Shown here in pieces: positions 8,786 to 18,032 of a stretch of 48,242 bases of DNA; within the stretch, counting starts at the first letter, position 1, and every line of letters starts with the position of its first letter. The stretch spans positions 1-48,242 of the forward strand of contig JBOFSQ010000061.1 in assembly GCA_051651625.1 (NCBI GenBank), in the 5' to 3' direction. This DNA is from JBOFSQ01 sp051651625 (lineage in GTDB: Bacteria > Planctomycetota > Planctomycetia > Pirellulales > Thermoguttaceae). A program made the translations under genes and the position numbers. The notes beneath the pieces are model-generated. The model was not told where the DNA came from. It did no database searches and saw only the letters and a program-made list of their open reading frames with translations.

Positions 8786-11722
8786 CTGTGTTGGCGGCAA
8801 CGGTATGCACGTTTCATCGTGTGGAGTATCATCGTCAAAAGTTGTGAGAATTGCCGCCAGTGCGGTTCCGGGTTGTGGTGAAGTGTGCGACGCGGTGCAG
8901 TCGCCGTGACTGGTGTTTGGTACCGGTTCCGCAAGCGACTCGGTCGGTTCGTGGTCGGGTAAGTTCGAAGTGCGCCACCGCAAGTATGCCGGTAAAACAA
9001 TAAGCGACATCACCATCGTACACGTCACACCAATCACAAGCACACGCCCCAAACTCTGAAGCCCTTGGTGCGACGCGAGCATCAGCGTTCCGAATCCGAG
9101 CATCGTCGTCAGCGAAGTCATGACGATACTCGTTGCCGTCGATGGCGAAAGCCGATACCGCCCGCGCTGAAGCCTTGCGTCGTGTACAATGTGAACGCCG
9201 TAGTCGATCCCGATCCCCAAAATCAGCGGGAGCGCAATCATATTCGCCGGATTGAGTGGGATGTCGAGCCAGCCGAGAATTCCAGCAGTTTGAACCGTTC
9301 CGATGATCATCGGAGCGAGGGCGAGAAGCGTGTCACCGACGCGACGCAAATCGAGAAACAGCAACAGACAAACGGCGACAAATGCGTAAGCGGCAGCCGT
9401 CGTGTAACCGCGCTGCATCTGGAGCGACGCCTCGTAAGTTTGTAGCGGACTCCCCGTCGCAGCAGGATCGATGTCGCGGATTTTGTGAACGAACTTTTCC
9501 ATCTCGTCCATATTCCAAATGTCGGCCTTGGTGTAAATACGCATCAAGTGTTTACCGTTACGACTCACAAACCGCGAAACGAGCGGCGCGGGGAGGTCGC
9601 TGAACGTCGGTGCCTGTGGGCTGGCCATCTCGCGGATTGTGCGGAGCCGCGTGAGAACGTCGGTCGTTATGATAAATTGATACGCCGCAATCCGCTGCAT
9701 CGCCGCCTCTTGCGGAAGCGATGTCAAGACGGTTTCAACGCGGCCAAGTCGCTCAACGAGCGGACGCGCAGACGCATCAGGCGTGAGTTGATAACGAAGT
9801 TGGCGGAGCACGTTTATCGTACCAGCGAGGTCGGGAAATGTTGCTTGCGGCGGTGTATCGGAGAGCGTCTTCAGTGTCGCTGCGATCTCGCCGATAGTTT
9901 GCGTCTTGTTCGGATCGGGGTCGGGGAAAAACGAAACGATTTCGTCGATGATAAGCTCTGGATACTTTTCCGCAAACTGCTTTTTGCGCTGGAGAAGTTC
10001 TTCGCGCGTGTCGGCTATCGAGAGAGCGAACCAAGTATTCTTGCCGCCAGATTCCAAGTTGAGCAAACGTCGTTCCCACTCCACGCTCTCTTCGCCTTCG
10101 GCGTGCAAGTTGAGGAGGTTGTGATCGTAACGGAGATGCTGTGCGCCGAACGCAAGCAGAGCAGTGCCGACAACGGTGACAACGAGAACAAATCGCGGAA
10201 ACATAAGGAACGGCGCGATCCCGACTGTTACGTCAATCGGTTTGCCGTAGTGACGCGCCGGACGCGGCGCATCGACAAGCTGAATCATCGACGGCAGCAG
10301 AAATACCGCTGCCAAACAACACAGCAAGACGCCCACCGCAGAAATCATTCCAAGTTCGGCGATGCCAGTAAACTCGCAGCGTCCCACCCAGAAAAACGCC
10401 GCCGCCGTCGTTAACGCGCCGGTCACGACGCCCGGCCCAATCGAACGCGCCGCCTGAACAATCGCTTCCGTTGGTGATCGTTCGTCGCGGCGAGTCAGAA
10501 GATAACGCGAGATGTAGTGAATGCCGAAGTCGATCCCAAGTCCGATTAGGATCACTCCAAACGCCATACTCAAAATGTTGAGGTGACCGATCCCCAAAAC
10601 CAAATACGCCATCGTCCAGCCGAACGCGATCATCAGTGAAAGTACCGCGAGCGTTGCGTGACGGAATCCGCCGAAACCGACAACGAACAAAAATCCGACG
10701 CCGATAAACGAGAGGATCGTGACGTTTGTCATCGAAGTTGACGTCTGAATCATCTCGTCATTTTCGATGACGATCATTCCAGTAATCCCGATTTCTGTAG
10801 CGGGAAACTGTTTTCGTGCTTCGGCGACGACGTGCCTTAATTCGCGGATCGATTCGGCGGCGTATGTGAACGAAGTGTTCTTCTTCTCCGGTGGCGGTGT
10901 GACGCGGAGCAGAATCATTCCGATGACGCCCTGCGGAGTTGGGAAGAGAAAGTGCGACGTTTCCTTCTGGCTGCACATTGCAACAACGTCGGGCGAGTCG
11001 TGCCATATTTCGCTCGCTGAAGTCCCCCACGGCGAGACGTAGTTGCGTGCAAACGCATCGCTGCTCGTTGGCATTTCTGTCGTGCCGAGTGTGTTGACGA
11101 GTGAATTTGTGAGTCGTTCGAGGTCGCGTGGAGTCTGCTGAAGTTGCTGGAGTTGCCAAGGTGGGAAGCGGTCTGCGGCGACAGTACCGGCGTCGAGTTG
11201 TCCTTTGATTTGTGTGCGTGCCAACATCATTCCGATGAGCGACGGGAGCGACAAACAGGTCGAGTGACCGTGCGTCATACGCGACGACTCGCCGACAAAC
11301 TGGGCGAGCGTGTTCAGTTCTGGATTCGGCAAATAGTGCAACGCCTTGTGACGAATCGCCGACAGATCGACGCCTGAAAGAACGCTTCCGAACGTCTTCG
11401 GATTTGCGATGAGGTCGTCTTGGAGGGCGTTGAGTGCCGGGATTACGTCGGCGTTTGTGTCGCCGCTGACGACGACGATTACTTCATCGTCGTCGCCGAA
11501 CTCTTTCAGATAATCGAGCCAGAGTCGATTGAATCCGCTTTCGGGATTGATCAGATCGAGACGATTTGTTTTGAGTTTGAGGTGCCCGAGCGCAAGGAGT
11601 CCGCCCGCAACGGCGATGGCGACAGAAATCGCGACGACGGCGACCGGACAGCGCACCGCCAACCGCGCAAGCAGCGCAAGCGGGAGCGACAACAACGATG
11701 GTTCGCGTGGAGTTTGTGACAT
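8756..11722 (-). CDS. RND/MMPL-family exporter, HpnN-like
   Basis: A 988-residue inner-membrane exporter. One membrane segment near 22-48 is followed by a large periplasmic domain (about 50-320), a five-helix block (about 325-480), a second periplasmic domain (about 510-760) and a second helix block (about 765-915). The proton-relay type motifs GLGIDFGIHYISRY and GIGIDYGVHIVHDA occupy equivalent places in the two halves. The beginning of loop 1 (NRLDLINPESGFNRLWLDYLK) resembles HpnN, the exporter that moves hopanoids to the outer membrane; MMPL relatives move other lipids. The C-terminal 60 residues are low-complexity Pro/Thr rich and end inside a 40-bp repeat, so the native tail may have been replaced. 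The gene stands alone. Confidence 0.85.
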   Translation of the reverse strand: MSQTPREPSLLSLPLALLARLAVRCPVAVVAISVAIAVAGGLLALGHLKLKTNRLDLINPESGFNRLWLDYLKEFGDDDEVIVVVSGDTNADVIPALNALQDDLIANPKTFGSVLSGVDLSAIRHKALHYLPNPELNTLAQFVGESSRMTHGHSTCLSLPSLIGMMLARTQIKGQLDAGTVAADRFPPWQLQQLQQTPRDLERLTNSLVNTLGTTEMPTSSDAFARNYVSPWGTSASEIWHDSPDVVAMCSQKETSHFLFPTPQGVIGMILLRVTPPPEKKNTSFTYAAESIRELRHVVAEARKQFPATEIGITGMIVIENDEMIQTSTSMTNVTILSFIGVGFLFVVGFGGFRHATLAVLSLMIAFGWTMAYLVLGIGHLNILSMAFGVILIGLGIDFGIHYISRYLLTRRDERSPTEAIVQAARSIGPGVVTGALTTAAAFFWVGRCEFTGIAELGMISAVGVLLCCLAAVFLLPSMIQLVDAPRPARHYGKPIDVTVGIAPFLMFPRFVLVVTVVGTALLAFGAQHLRYDHNLLNLHAEGEESVEWERRLLNLESGGKNTWFALSIADTREELLQRKKQFAEKYPELIIDEIVSFFPDPDPNKTQTIGEIAATLKTLSDTPPQATFPDLAGTINVLRQLRYQLTPDASARPLVERLGRVETVLTSLPQEAAMQRIAAYQFIITTDVLTRLRTIREMASPQAPTFSDLPAPLVSRFVSRNGKHLMRIYTKADIWNMDEMEKFVHKIRDIDPAATGSPLQTYEASLQMQRGYTTAAAYAFVAVCLLLFLDLRRVGDTLLALAPMIIGTVQTAGILGWLDIPLNPANMIALPLILGIGIDYGVHIVHDARLQRGRYRLSPSTATSIVMTSLTTMLGFGTLMLASHQGLQSLGRVLVIGVTCTMVMSLIVLPAYLRWRTSNLPDHEPTESLAEPVPNTSHGDCTASHTSPQPGTALAAILTTFDDDTPHDETCIPLPPTQPNRLRRRVA

Positions 11723-11848
11723 GCGGCGGAATGATATGAAATCACGCCAGTCACGGCAAGGGCGAATTCCATACGCGACGCCATGTCTCCCAAACCTCTC
11801 AAGTTGCGCTGTTTGTCATCAGCGCGACCACACACATCTTGCCAGCTT

Positions 11849-12601
11849 CTATTCGATTTGACACATTTTTTCGAGTTCCGTTATCGGCAGTTTCCATTTT
11901 TTGTACGTCTTGACCGTGCCATCGGCGAAGAGGACGTGAAACTCGGTCGGGTGATAACAGCCGATCACCGGCTTGTGTTGCGGATTGCGTTTGTCGAAAT
12001 CGTAGTAACTTTGACCGTCATTCGGTTTGTTCAGTTCGGGTGGATAGATGGCGGTTTTGAAGTCTTGTGTCGAAAAGTCTTCGGGACCCATCCACGAAAC
12101 CGGAGGCCACGCTTCGATGAGTAACACTACCTCGCTCGGTTTACGCTTGAACGACGAAAGCGATTTCCCCGCCGCCGTACCGTCACCGACTACCAACTTG
12201 TAGATGGATGTCGGATCGTCGCTGGCAAACGGCACGTTCGGACAATGGAAAACATACGGCTTGAGTTGGTGAAACTGCTGGTTGTATTCACTGTCGCACG
12301 GTTCGTCGAGGCGGATGTCTCGGTGTAGCGAATAGTTCTCAAGGAACGGCAGAATGAGCGTCCGCCAACTGTGGAGCGGTTCACCGTTTTCATCGACGGT
12401 GTACGCTGGCGGAAACGAACCGTATTTGTCGTGATAGTTTCGCAACGCTACGCCGAGTTGTTTCATCTTCGCAATACACCGCGCACACCTTTGGCGTTCG
12501 CGTGACGGCGAAATGTTTGGGAAAATTAACAGAAAGAGGGTGCCGATAATTGCGATCACAATGCACAGTTCGAGTAGCGTGAATGCGTTTCGCTTTTTCA
12601 T
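11849..12601 (-). CDS. DUF1559 pilin-like protein, copy A
   Basis: A 250-residue planctomycetal type IV pilin-like surface protein. The prepilin segment is MKKRNAFTLLELCIVIAIIG, with the peptidase cleavage expected between A6 and F7 (Ala instead of the usual Gly) and the conserved Glu11. It is followed by the DUF1559 signature (MKQLGVALRNYHDKYGSFPP, HSWRTLILPFL) and the C-terminal H-X9-DG-type end (HVLFADGTVKTY). The 26-base leader (12602-12627, with GAGG as Shine-Dalgarno) is shared almost exactly with copy B and partly with copy C, and so are about 25 bases after the stop. The gene with its leader cuts off a DUF1016 gene. The role of these proteins (surface pseudopili or substrate capture) is not established. 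Confidence 0.9.
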   Translation of the reverse strand: MKKRNAFTLLELCIVIAIIGTLFLLIFPNISPSRERQRCARCIAKMKQLGVALRNYHDKYGSFPPAYTVDENGEPLHSWRTLILPFLENYSLHRDIRLDEPCDSEYNQQFHQLKPYVFHCPNVPFASDDPTSIYKLVVGDGTAAGKSLSSFKRKPSEVVLLIEAWPPVSWMGPEDFSTQDFKTAIYPPELNKPNDGQSYYDFDKRNPQHKPVIGCYHPTEFHVLFADGTVKTYKKWKLPITELEKMCQIE

Positions 12602-13175
12602 AAGTTGCCTCGTGATTTTTCAGTGTGGATGTACCAGTTGTTGATCGCCTTGCCCAAACGCAGGTGTGACTTGGATTCAATCTGCATCACCAAAATGTCG
12701 CGGCTCCAACCATTCTCGATGGTTTTGTTGACGTGCCAAAGCCTCTCTTCTGGTTTTTTACTTTCTGTAGGATACGAATGATGTGTCCCCACGGCAATAG
12801 TGAAACAAGCTGTTTCACTATTGCTGGTTCGGGGTAGGCTTCGGCGAAAGAACGCATGAACAGCAGGTTTCTCGTTCCCAAGCCGGTCATGTCGGGAAAG
12901 GCAATAGTCAAGTCGTGCGAGAGTCGGTCGATGACTTTCGCACCCCAACCTTGTTGTCGCTGGCGTTCCAGAATCGCTTGACCGATGTCCCAGTAGAGCA
13001 GCACCATCGCAGCGTTGGCGGACAGAGTTACTCGCAACCGCTCCGTGCGGATTCGAGCCTTCAGCGCATCGAGTACGGCGGCATAGTCGGCGGGGACCAC
13101 GCTTTTGTCCGGTGGCAAGGGGAACATAGCATCACCACGACGACGTCCCCGCGATTTGCGATCTGATTCACTCAT
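12598..13175 (-). pseudogene. DUF1016 (YhcG-like PD-(D/E)XK nuclease) N-terminal remnant, frameshifted and truncated
   Basis: Codons from the ATG at 13175 encode the DUF1016 N-terminal domain (LYWDIGQAILERQRQQGWG, VIDRLSHDL, LPWGHIIRILQKVK). At the six-A run (T6 at 12754-12759 on the plus strand) the frame shifts; the homology continues in another frame as PEERLWHVNKTIENGWSRDI and GKAINNW. Adding one A restores a continuous reading. The remaining C-terminal nuclease domain is absent: homology ends at the leader of the DUF1559 gene. The intact family has about 330-380 residues and is thought to be a nuclease linked to restriction loci. Non-functional as a nuclease. Confidence 0.85.
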
Positions 13176-13220
13176 GATTCAGCATTCTATCCACAAAGTC
13201 ATGAACGTCTAGTAGGCGGA

Positions 13221-13739
13221 TCATGTGAATCCTGCGGCTCTTTTGAAAGTTGGATCGGTAGCTTCGCGGATGAGTATGCTTGTCTCATTGATTGTTGCAA
13301 ACAACACGATTGAGAGAAAAAATAGAACAGCCGACACCAAAGAAAGCAATACGGGAGGTTGCTCCGGTTCCGCAACGGAAAAAATGCAAGCCGCCACCCA
13401 CGGCAGAGCGGTGCCGAAAACAAAACCCAGCCCCAGCCACTCCCCAAATATAGGCGACAAATGAACTGGTACACCAGCTACATCAAATGCCACTACGAAT
13501 CCCCACAGGTAAAACATCAGCACCGCCGATGCGATACACCCGATAAGGATTCCACTCCACCAGTCGCCGGAGAAAATCACCGAGTGACCGAGTTTGTCCA
13601 CCGCTCCATACGAAAGCAGTGTCAACGTAGCAACCGTGTCGATGGCGATGCCAGCAATCAAAACCTTTCGCTTGATACGCAGCGTATTAATCCGTTGAAC
13701 GTCGGGAAGCGGCGGATGTAGGTGAGTGGATTCGCTCAT
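13221..13739 (-). CDS. Hypothetical four-helix membrane protein
   Basis: A 172-residue integral membrane protein with predicted helices near 24-45, 62-88, 100-118 and 128-150; the N-terminus (MSESTHLHPPLPDV) is cytoplasmic-looking and hydrophilic. I do not recognise a family. Its leader ends in 'aacactgaaaaacaac' before the ATG, which shares 'aacactgaaaaa' with the leaders of DUF1559 copies A and B, so its 5' region may derive from the same duplicated block. No catalytic motif is seen. Confidence 0.65.
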   Translation of the reverse strand: MSESTHLHPPLPDVQRINTLRIKRKVLIAGIAIDTVATLTLLSYGAVDKLGHSVIFSGDWWSGILIGCIASAVLMFYLWGFVVAFDVAGVPVHLSPIFGEWLGLGFVFGTALPWVAACIFSVAEPEQPPVLLSLVSAVLFFLSIVLFATINETSILIREATDPTFKRAAGFT

Positions 13740-13871
13740 TGTTGTTTTTCAGTGTTGACGTGCGTCATAGCGCGTGCGCGACGAATGGCGCGTCTGCTCG
13801 CGGCTTGGTTAGTTACGATTTGGAAGCGGTTTACTGGACATACAGAGACCAGTCACAACCAGAACGATTAT

Positions 13872-14732
13872 TCACATGTAAAAAAGAATGATCGCGTAAA
13901 TTGACACGAGAACGGCAAACACAATGTGCGAACTCCCTTTTCTGTCTGCGGGAAAACGCTTGTAAGCTGCTTGCGGACAAAGTTGGCCAATCAACGCATA
14001 TACCACCCCTGCTAACAAAATGACAACCGCACAAAACCGACGCTGAACAACACAAAGAGACACAACAATTCCATTCATTGGCTCTTGCGGCAACTCATCC
14101 ACGTTGAGTTTCGAGAACATGCGGTTCAGAAGTGTCTGGGGCTTTTCTGGTTTGTCTTTCGGCTGAAGCAATCGACACGAGAAGTTTGCAATGTCAAAAA
14201 CCACGACGCTTTTCGGGAAGTAAAACTCCACAATCGGCGACGCAACCAACGAAACCGAAAACGATAAAGCGATGACATAAAAGAAGCTGGCATACCAGAA
14301 TCGCCGTTCCCAAACCCGTTCTTTTTTGACGGCAACGCCGGTCATACTTTCGATCTCGTACCCATGACGTTCAAGGTGTGCGATAGTGTGTCTGACCACA
14401 TCGTTTTTTGTGGCACTGCTTGCGTTTTCGGTGTTGTTTACAGTCTCGATTTCGTTGAGCAACCGTGAAAGTTTACGGCGTTCGAGGATTTGCAAAACAA
14501 TCGGAACCGCAACGAGTATCAACACACCGCACGCTAACAGCGACAATCGCCAGTCACCCGTACCGCACAACAAACCCCAACCGAGTACCGCAAACATCGG
14601 AACACCACAACCGAGTGCCTCGCATCCCATCGCCTTACTATCGTAGAGCGAGGCAAGCGTCTCCGCCAGTTTCGCGTCTGTTGCCGATGCCGCGTCCGCT
14701 GACGTTTTGGTGTCGTTGGGTAAATCTGTCAT
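13872..14732 (-). CDS. Hypothetical membrane protein with four helices
   Basis: A 286-residue membrane protein. Two close helices (about 38-80), a cytoplasmic charged segment (HTIAHLERHGYEIESMTG, about 115-135), then helices near 150-175, 230-252 and a last one at the C-terminus. I do not recognise a family. I chose the ATG at 14732 (MTDLPNDTK); the 102-codon extension upstream overlaps the 3' end of DUF1559 copy B and has no coding character. It lies 118 bases downstream of copy B on the same strand and may be co-transcribed with it. Confidence 0.65.
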   Translation of the reverse strand: MTDLPNDTKTSADAASATDAKLAETLASLYDSKAMGCEALGCGVPMFAVLGWGLLCGTGDWRLSLLACGVLILVAVPIVLQILERRKLSRLLNEIETVNNTENASSATKNDVVRHTIAHLERHGYEIESMTGVAVKKERVWERRFWYASFFYVIALSFSVSLVASPIVEFYFPKSVVVFDIANFSCRLLQPKDKPEKPQTLLNRMFSKLNVDELPQEPMNGIVVSLCVVQRRFCAVVILLAGVVYALIGQLCPQAAYKRFPADRKGSSHIVFAVLVSIYAIILFYM

Positions 14733-14850
14733 CGCTCTACTGGACTTGTTCTGAAACGTTAATTGGGTGTGCTTGGTGTCAACCGGCAGTTCCACCGGTG
14801 GGTTTACACCCGCCGCTCGCCAGTGAGGCACGCACACATCTTGACAGCTT

Positions 14851-15681
14851 CTACTCGACTTGACACATTTTTTCAATTTCTGATACAGGCAATTTCCAGT
14901 CGTAATACGTCTTGACCGTTCCGTTGGCGAACAATAGGTGAAGTTCGCGTCCGTGTTCGCCACCGAAGATTTTGCGTTTTGTAAACGCCTTGTCGTGTTC
15001 GGCTTGATAGGTTTCATAAACCAGATCGATATTGTCACGCGAAATCGCCGTTGGGAAATCGGATTCCTGAAAATCGTTCGGACTCATCCACGGAACTGGC
15101 GGCCAGACTTCAACGAGTAGGACAACTTCGTCAGGACGTTTTTTCAGTTGTGACAACGCAGTTCCTTCGGAATTGCCGATTGTTTTCGCTCCGATGACCA
15201 TCTGATAAACGGTCTTTGTTGTTTCGTTCGGCGTGTCCGGGCACCCATAGACACTTGGCATGTTGTTGTAAAACGGGTTGCCGCCTTCGGGATCGTGTGT
15301 TATTGGAATGTTGAGTTTCTTGTGAAATTGTGTGTTGTACTCGCTGTCCCACGGCTCGTCGAAACGGATTTTATCGTAGACGGCTTTCCACTTTGGCTCA
15401 AAGTCTCTTGCCTCTTTGTCGAAAAACGGCAGAATTAACGTTCGCCAACTGTGAAGCGGTTTGCCATCGGCGTCTACGGTGTAAACGGGTGGAAAGGAGC
15501 CGTATCTATCGTGATAATTTTTTAGCGCGACCCCAATTTGCTCCATCTTCGATTTACACCATACACACCTTGCGGCTTCTCTTGAACCCTGAAGTGCAGG
15601 GAGCAACAGTCCCATAAGCATCAAAATGACAGCAAAAACTACGAACAGTTCGATACACGTCAACGAGTTTCGTTTTGTCAT
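14851..15681 (-). CDS. DUF1559 pilin-like protein, copy B
   Basis: A 276-residue member of the same family as copy A. The hydrophobic prepilin-type segment is MTKRNSLTCIELFVVFAVIL, a divergent signal (S6-L7-T8-C9 with Glu11 kept). The DUF1559 core is typical (KMEQIGVALKNYHDRYGSFPP, HSWRTLILPFFD) and the end HLLFANGTVKTYYDWKLP replaces the DG pair by NG. It is 26 residues longer than copy A through an insert near 100-130 (EARDFEPKWKAVYDKI and the following segment). Leader and 3' flank match copy A, which indicates duplication of the whole unit including its translation signal. Confidence 0.9.
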   Translation of the reverse strand: MTKRNSLTCIELFVVFAVILMLMGLLLPALQGSREAARCVWCKSKMEQIGVALKNYHDRYGSFPPVYTVDADGKPLHSWRTLILPFFDKEARDFEPKWKAVYDKIRFDEPWDSEYNTQFHKKLNIPITHDPEGGNPFYNNMPSVYGCPDTPNETTKTVYQMVIGAKTIGNSEGTALSQLKKRPDEVVLLVEVWPPVPWMSPNDFQESDFPTAISRDNIDLVYETYQAEHDKAFTKRKIFGGEHGRELHLLFANGTVKTYYDWKLPVSEIEKMCQVE

Positions 15682-15829
15682 AAGTTGCCTCGTGATTTTT
15701 CAGTGTTGCGAGAATTTGGCGCGGGGCGTCAACGGCAATTCACCACTCTTTCGGCGCGAACGATTCGGAGTGTGTGATCGTTGTACCTGCGTCAGTTGCG
15801 AGGATTGTGAAACGTCCCATTGGCAGGCG

Positions 15830-15946
15830 GAATGAAGCGTACTCGCGCAATGACGCAGAATAAACAACCAACGCCAAACAGCGTCATTGCGGCGGCTCGC
15901 CGCTTCGCGGCGCAATAATACTGCCGCCTCAATTCCGCCTGAAATT
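15830..15946. repeat. Imperfect palindrome downstream of the DUF3592-like gene
   Basis: 'aggcggaatgaagcg' near 15825 pairs with 'cctcaattccgcct' near 15928, with 'gcgccgcgaagcggcg'-type inner symmetry near 15894-15913. It is adjacent to the 3' end (15983) of the next minus-strand gene and could terminate it, although there is no U-run. Confidence 0.45.
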
Positions 15947-15982
15947 AGTCGAGCGACAATGTTACCGCCCGACCACAGAACG

Positions 15983-16903
15983 TCAAGCTAGACCAGCAAG
16001 ACTGCAAACGACGACAACAGCAAACACGACCACCGCGACAGCGACGAGCAGTATCGCAATCGTCGCGGGCGCGGCGTGCGACCACGTTGTTGTCAAACAC
16101 ACCGCACCATCACGCCGCTCGTTATTTTCTATCATGATGGGCGGCAAACCGCTTAGCGCAATTGCACACGACGGCGAGTTACGGTCGTAAAATACGATAT
16201 GCGTTTCTGCGGTGAGTTTTTCTGCATCTAGCGACGATGCGTATGTGGCGTATTCCTCGCCATCGACTTCGTAACACAACATTGCCTTATAGACGAAGCG
16301 ATCATTTAGTTGGAAAGATGTCTTTTGAACTTTGGTCTGCCGCGCGAATGTCGTTTCGCCGTAACGGAGCAGCTGGACGGTACGCCGCCCAGAAATAAAC
16401 GCACGAACCGTGGTCATCAGTCCTGATGTGGCGAACAAACCGCCGTTGATACCGAAGACCAAAAAGAAGAGCAAACTGCCCGCTCCACCACTGGTAAGGT
16501 ACAGTTTCTCAAGGCGGTATTTGTCGCGTGAGCGTTCGAGTGGTACAACGTCGCCCGACTTGTACACACCTTCAAACCCGTATGACGTTCCTTTTGCATC
16601 ACCGCGAAAGTGGTAGGCGTAAATGCGGTGACTTTTTCCAAAGGGAGACGTTCTTCTACAGGCGTTCGTTTTTTCAACGGAGACGATGGTCGCTTCGCCC
16701 GCTGGTTGCCACTTTCGCGGAATGGTGCCGTCCGGTGTGATGTTGGACACGCTGACCATTGTCGCCAGAAGTCCGATGATACAGAAAGGCGGACCGAGCC
16801 ATGCGGCGTGTTCCACACCCAAGAGAAGTGCGTTGCGAAGTGTTAACGTGATTTCGCGCGGCGGCAGACCGAAATTGGCAAGATCGTGGAGCATGGTGTT
16901 CAT
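15983..16903 (-). CDS. DUF3592-like membrane protein
   Basis: A 306-residue membrane protein with helices near 35-55, 138-165 and 276-304. The soluble parts hold two copies of a small beta-rich module: residues about 70-125 (EATIVSVEKTNAC, YAYHFRGDAKGTSYGFEG) and 175-245 (VQLLRYGETTFARQTKV, MLCYEVDGEEYATYAS, HIVFYDRNSPSCAIAL). The 'G-x-x-Y' and 'YDRNSP' pattern is that of DUF3592 proteins. No enzymatic role is known for the family. Start ATG at 16903; an alternative ATG lies three codons downstream. Confidence 0.6.
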   Translation of the reverse strand: MNTMLHDLANFGLPPREITLTLRNALLLGVEHAAWLGPPFCIIGLLATMVSVSNITPDGTIPRKWQPAGEATIVSVEKTNACRRTSPFGKSHRIYAYHFRGDAKGTSYGFEGVYKSGDVVPLERSRDKYRLEKLYLTSGGAGSLLFFLVFGINGGLFATSGLMTTVRAFISGRRTVQLLRYGETTFARQTKVQKTSFQLNDRFVYKAMLCYEVDGEEYATYASSLDAEKLTAETHIVFYDRNSPSCAIALSGLPPIMIENNERRDGAVCLTTTWSHAAPATIAILLVAVAVVVFAVVVVCSLAGLA

Positions 16904-17007
16904 TTTGGAGTTTCTTTGTTTTTGTACAAATCTGGAACTTCAAACTGGTCCAGATAAGTCTTCAATGCGAAAGTGTTTCTCGCACCACGTCCAGTATTCT
17001 ACGAAGT

Positions 17008-17072
17008 CAGGGTTCTACAGATATTCTTTCCTCGAACGGGGAAAGGAGTTGCGCTATCGTTGAGACGTTTTT
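17008..17072. repeat. 65-bp interspersed repeat, copy 1
   Basis: 'gggttctacagatattctt' and, after a short variable centre, 'gttgcgctatcgttgagacg'. A matching copy in the same orientation is at 20382-20443. It lies directly after the stop of the ORF6N gene. Confidence 0.75.
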
Positions 17073-17088
17073 CTTTTTGTGTCCAATT

Positions 17089-17679
17089 TTATTGTTTTTT
17101 CTTTCGTTTGACGGTATGTTCCAACGACAGAACGGCAAGATTGAGGCGAAATGTTGTTTCGCTTTCGCTCGATACAACTTCGTCCCCAAGCAAATCTGTA
17201 AAGATTTCGCCGCTTTTTTGTAGCAAAGATTTTTGCTGCGTCTGGTCTTGCGTTTTCCCCAATGCAGCCACCGTCCGCGAAAGTTTTCGTAAGTTAGCGA
17301 ACGCTTCAACAATCGAAATCGTCGTCGCCGTTGCAGTTTTACCTTTCAATATCGTCGCCAACATGTACGCCCCTTTTTCCGTGAACGCACGCGGAGGAGC
17401 CGACGAAAACTTGAGTTTTTTGAGGTGGTCAAAACTTTTGACCACCTCGTCTTTCTCGGTAGCGGTCAATTCCCAAACATATCCTACTGGAAACTTGTCG
17501 GGATTGTTTTTGATGGCTTGATTGATCGCCTTCGTCGGCACTCCGTAAAGCAATGCTAAATCGGAATCGAGAATCACTTCTTCATCGCGCAACGTGACGA
17601 TTTTCTCCTCGACGCCACCAAACGTCAATGCGCTTTCGTTTACAGTAGACTTCACAGCCGTTTTCGCGGTTGACTTCAT
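17089..17679 (-). CDS. ORF6N domain protein
   Basis: A 196-residue protein. Residues about 20-105 match the ORF6N DNA-binding domain: IVTLRDEEVILDSDLALLYG, TKAINQAIKNNPDKFP, the tryptophan-containing YVWELTATEKDE and RAFTEKGAYMLATILKG. The C-terminal part is a helical region with RKLSRTVAALGKTQDQTQQK. Stand-alone ORF6N proteins are common in Planctomycetota, Bacteroidota and cyanobacteria and are of unknown function; in phages the domain belongs to antirepressors. It stands 54 bases from the HigA-type antitoxin gene. Confidence 0.88.
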   Translation of the reverse strand: MKSTAKTAVKSTVNESALTFGGVEEKIVTLRDEEVILDSDLALLYGVPTKAINQAIKNNPDKFPVGYVWELTATEKDEVVKSFDHLKKLKFSSAPPRAFTEKGAYMLATILKGKTATATTISIVEAFANLRKLSRTVAALGKTQDQTQQKSLLQKSGEIFTDLLGDEVVSSESETTFRLNLAVLSLEHTVKRKKKQ

Positions 17680-17732
17680 TGTGTCATTACCATAAGTGAA
17701 GAGACAAGTACTTTGACGTTCTTCAGCACCAG

Positions 17733-18032
17733 TTATTCGTTGACGGCATTTGTCATCGGTCGGACATCGAGTCGCATTCCGAGAGCTTGCACGATCTTCA
17801 GCACCGTTGCGAACTGCGGCTTCTTGCCGGGGGTAAAAACTTTGTCGAGACTATCGCGTTCTAAACCGGCGTCTTTGGCGAGTTGCGTCATGCCACGCGC
17901 ACGCGCGACGTTACCAAGTGCACGCAAAAATACCGCCGGATTCGTATCCGCCGCACTCACAGCAAGATACTCGACTATCGTCGCCTCGCTATCAAGATAA
18001 CGTGATGGATCAAACTCGTGAATCGTAATCAT
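17733..18032 (-). CDS. HigA-type antitoxin (helix-turn-helix)
   Basis: A 99-residue addiction-module antidote. The region about 35-85 (FLRALGNVARARGMTQLAKD, LERDSLDKVFTPGKKPQFAT) is the Cro/C1-type helix-turn-helix typical of antitoxins paired with phage-derived Gp49/HigB-like toxins. The ATG at 18032 overlaps the toxin stop by four bases (ATGA), which implies translational coupling. It should neutralise the partner and repress the joint promoter at 18342-18369. Confidence 0.9.
   Translation of the reverse strand: MITIHEFDPSRYLDSEATIVEYLAVSAADTNPAVFLRALGNVARARGMTQLAKDAGLERDSLDKVFTPGKKPQFATVLKIVQALGMRLDVRPMTNAVNE

Noticed and set aside
9485..10414. A 309-residue plus-strand frame opposite the RND exporter
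   Set aside because: It is a shadow of the exporter's periplasmic loop; no start signal, no recognisable domain and Arg-rich composition.
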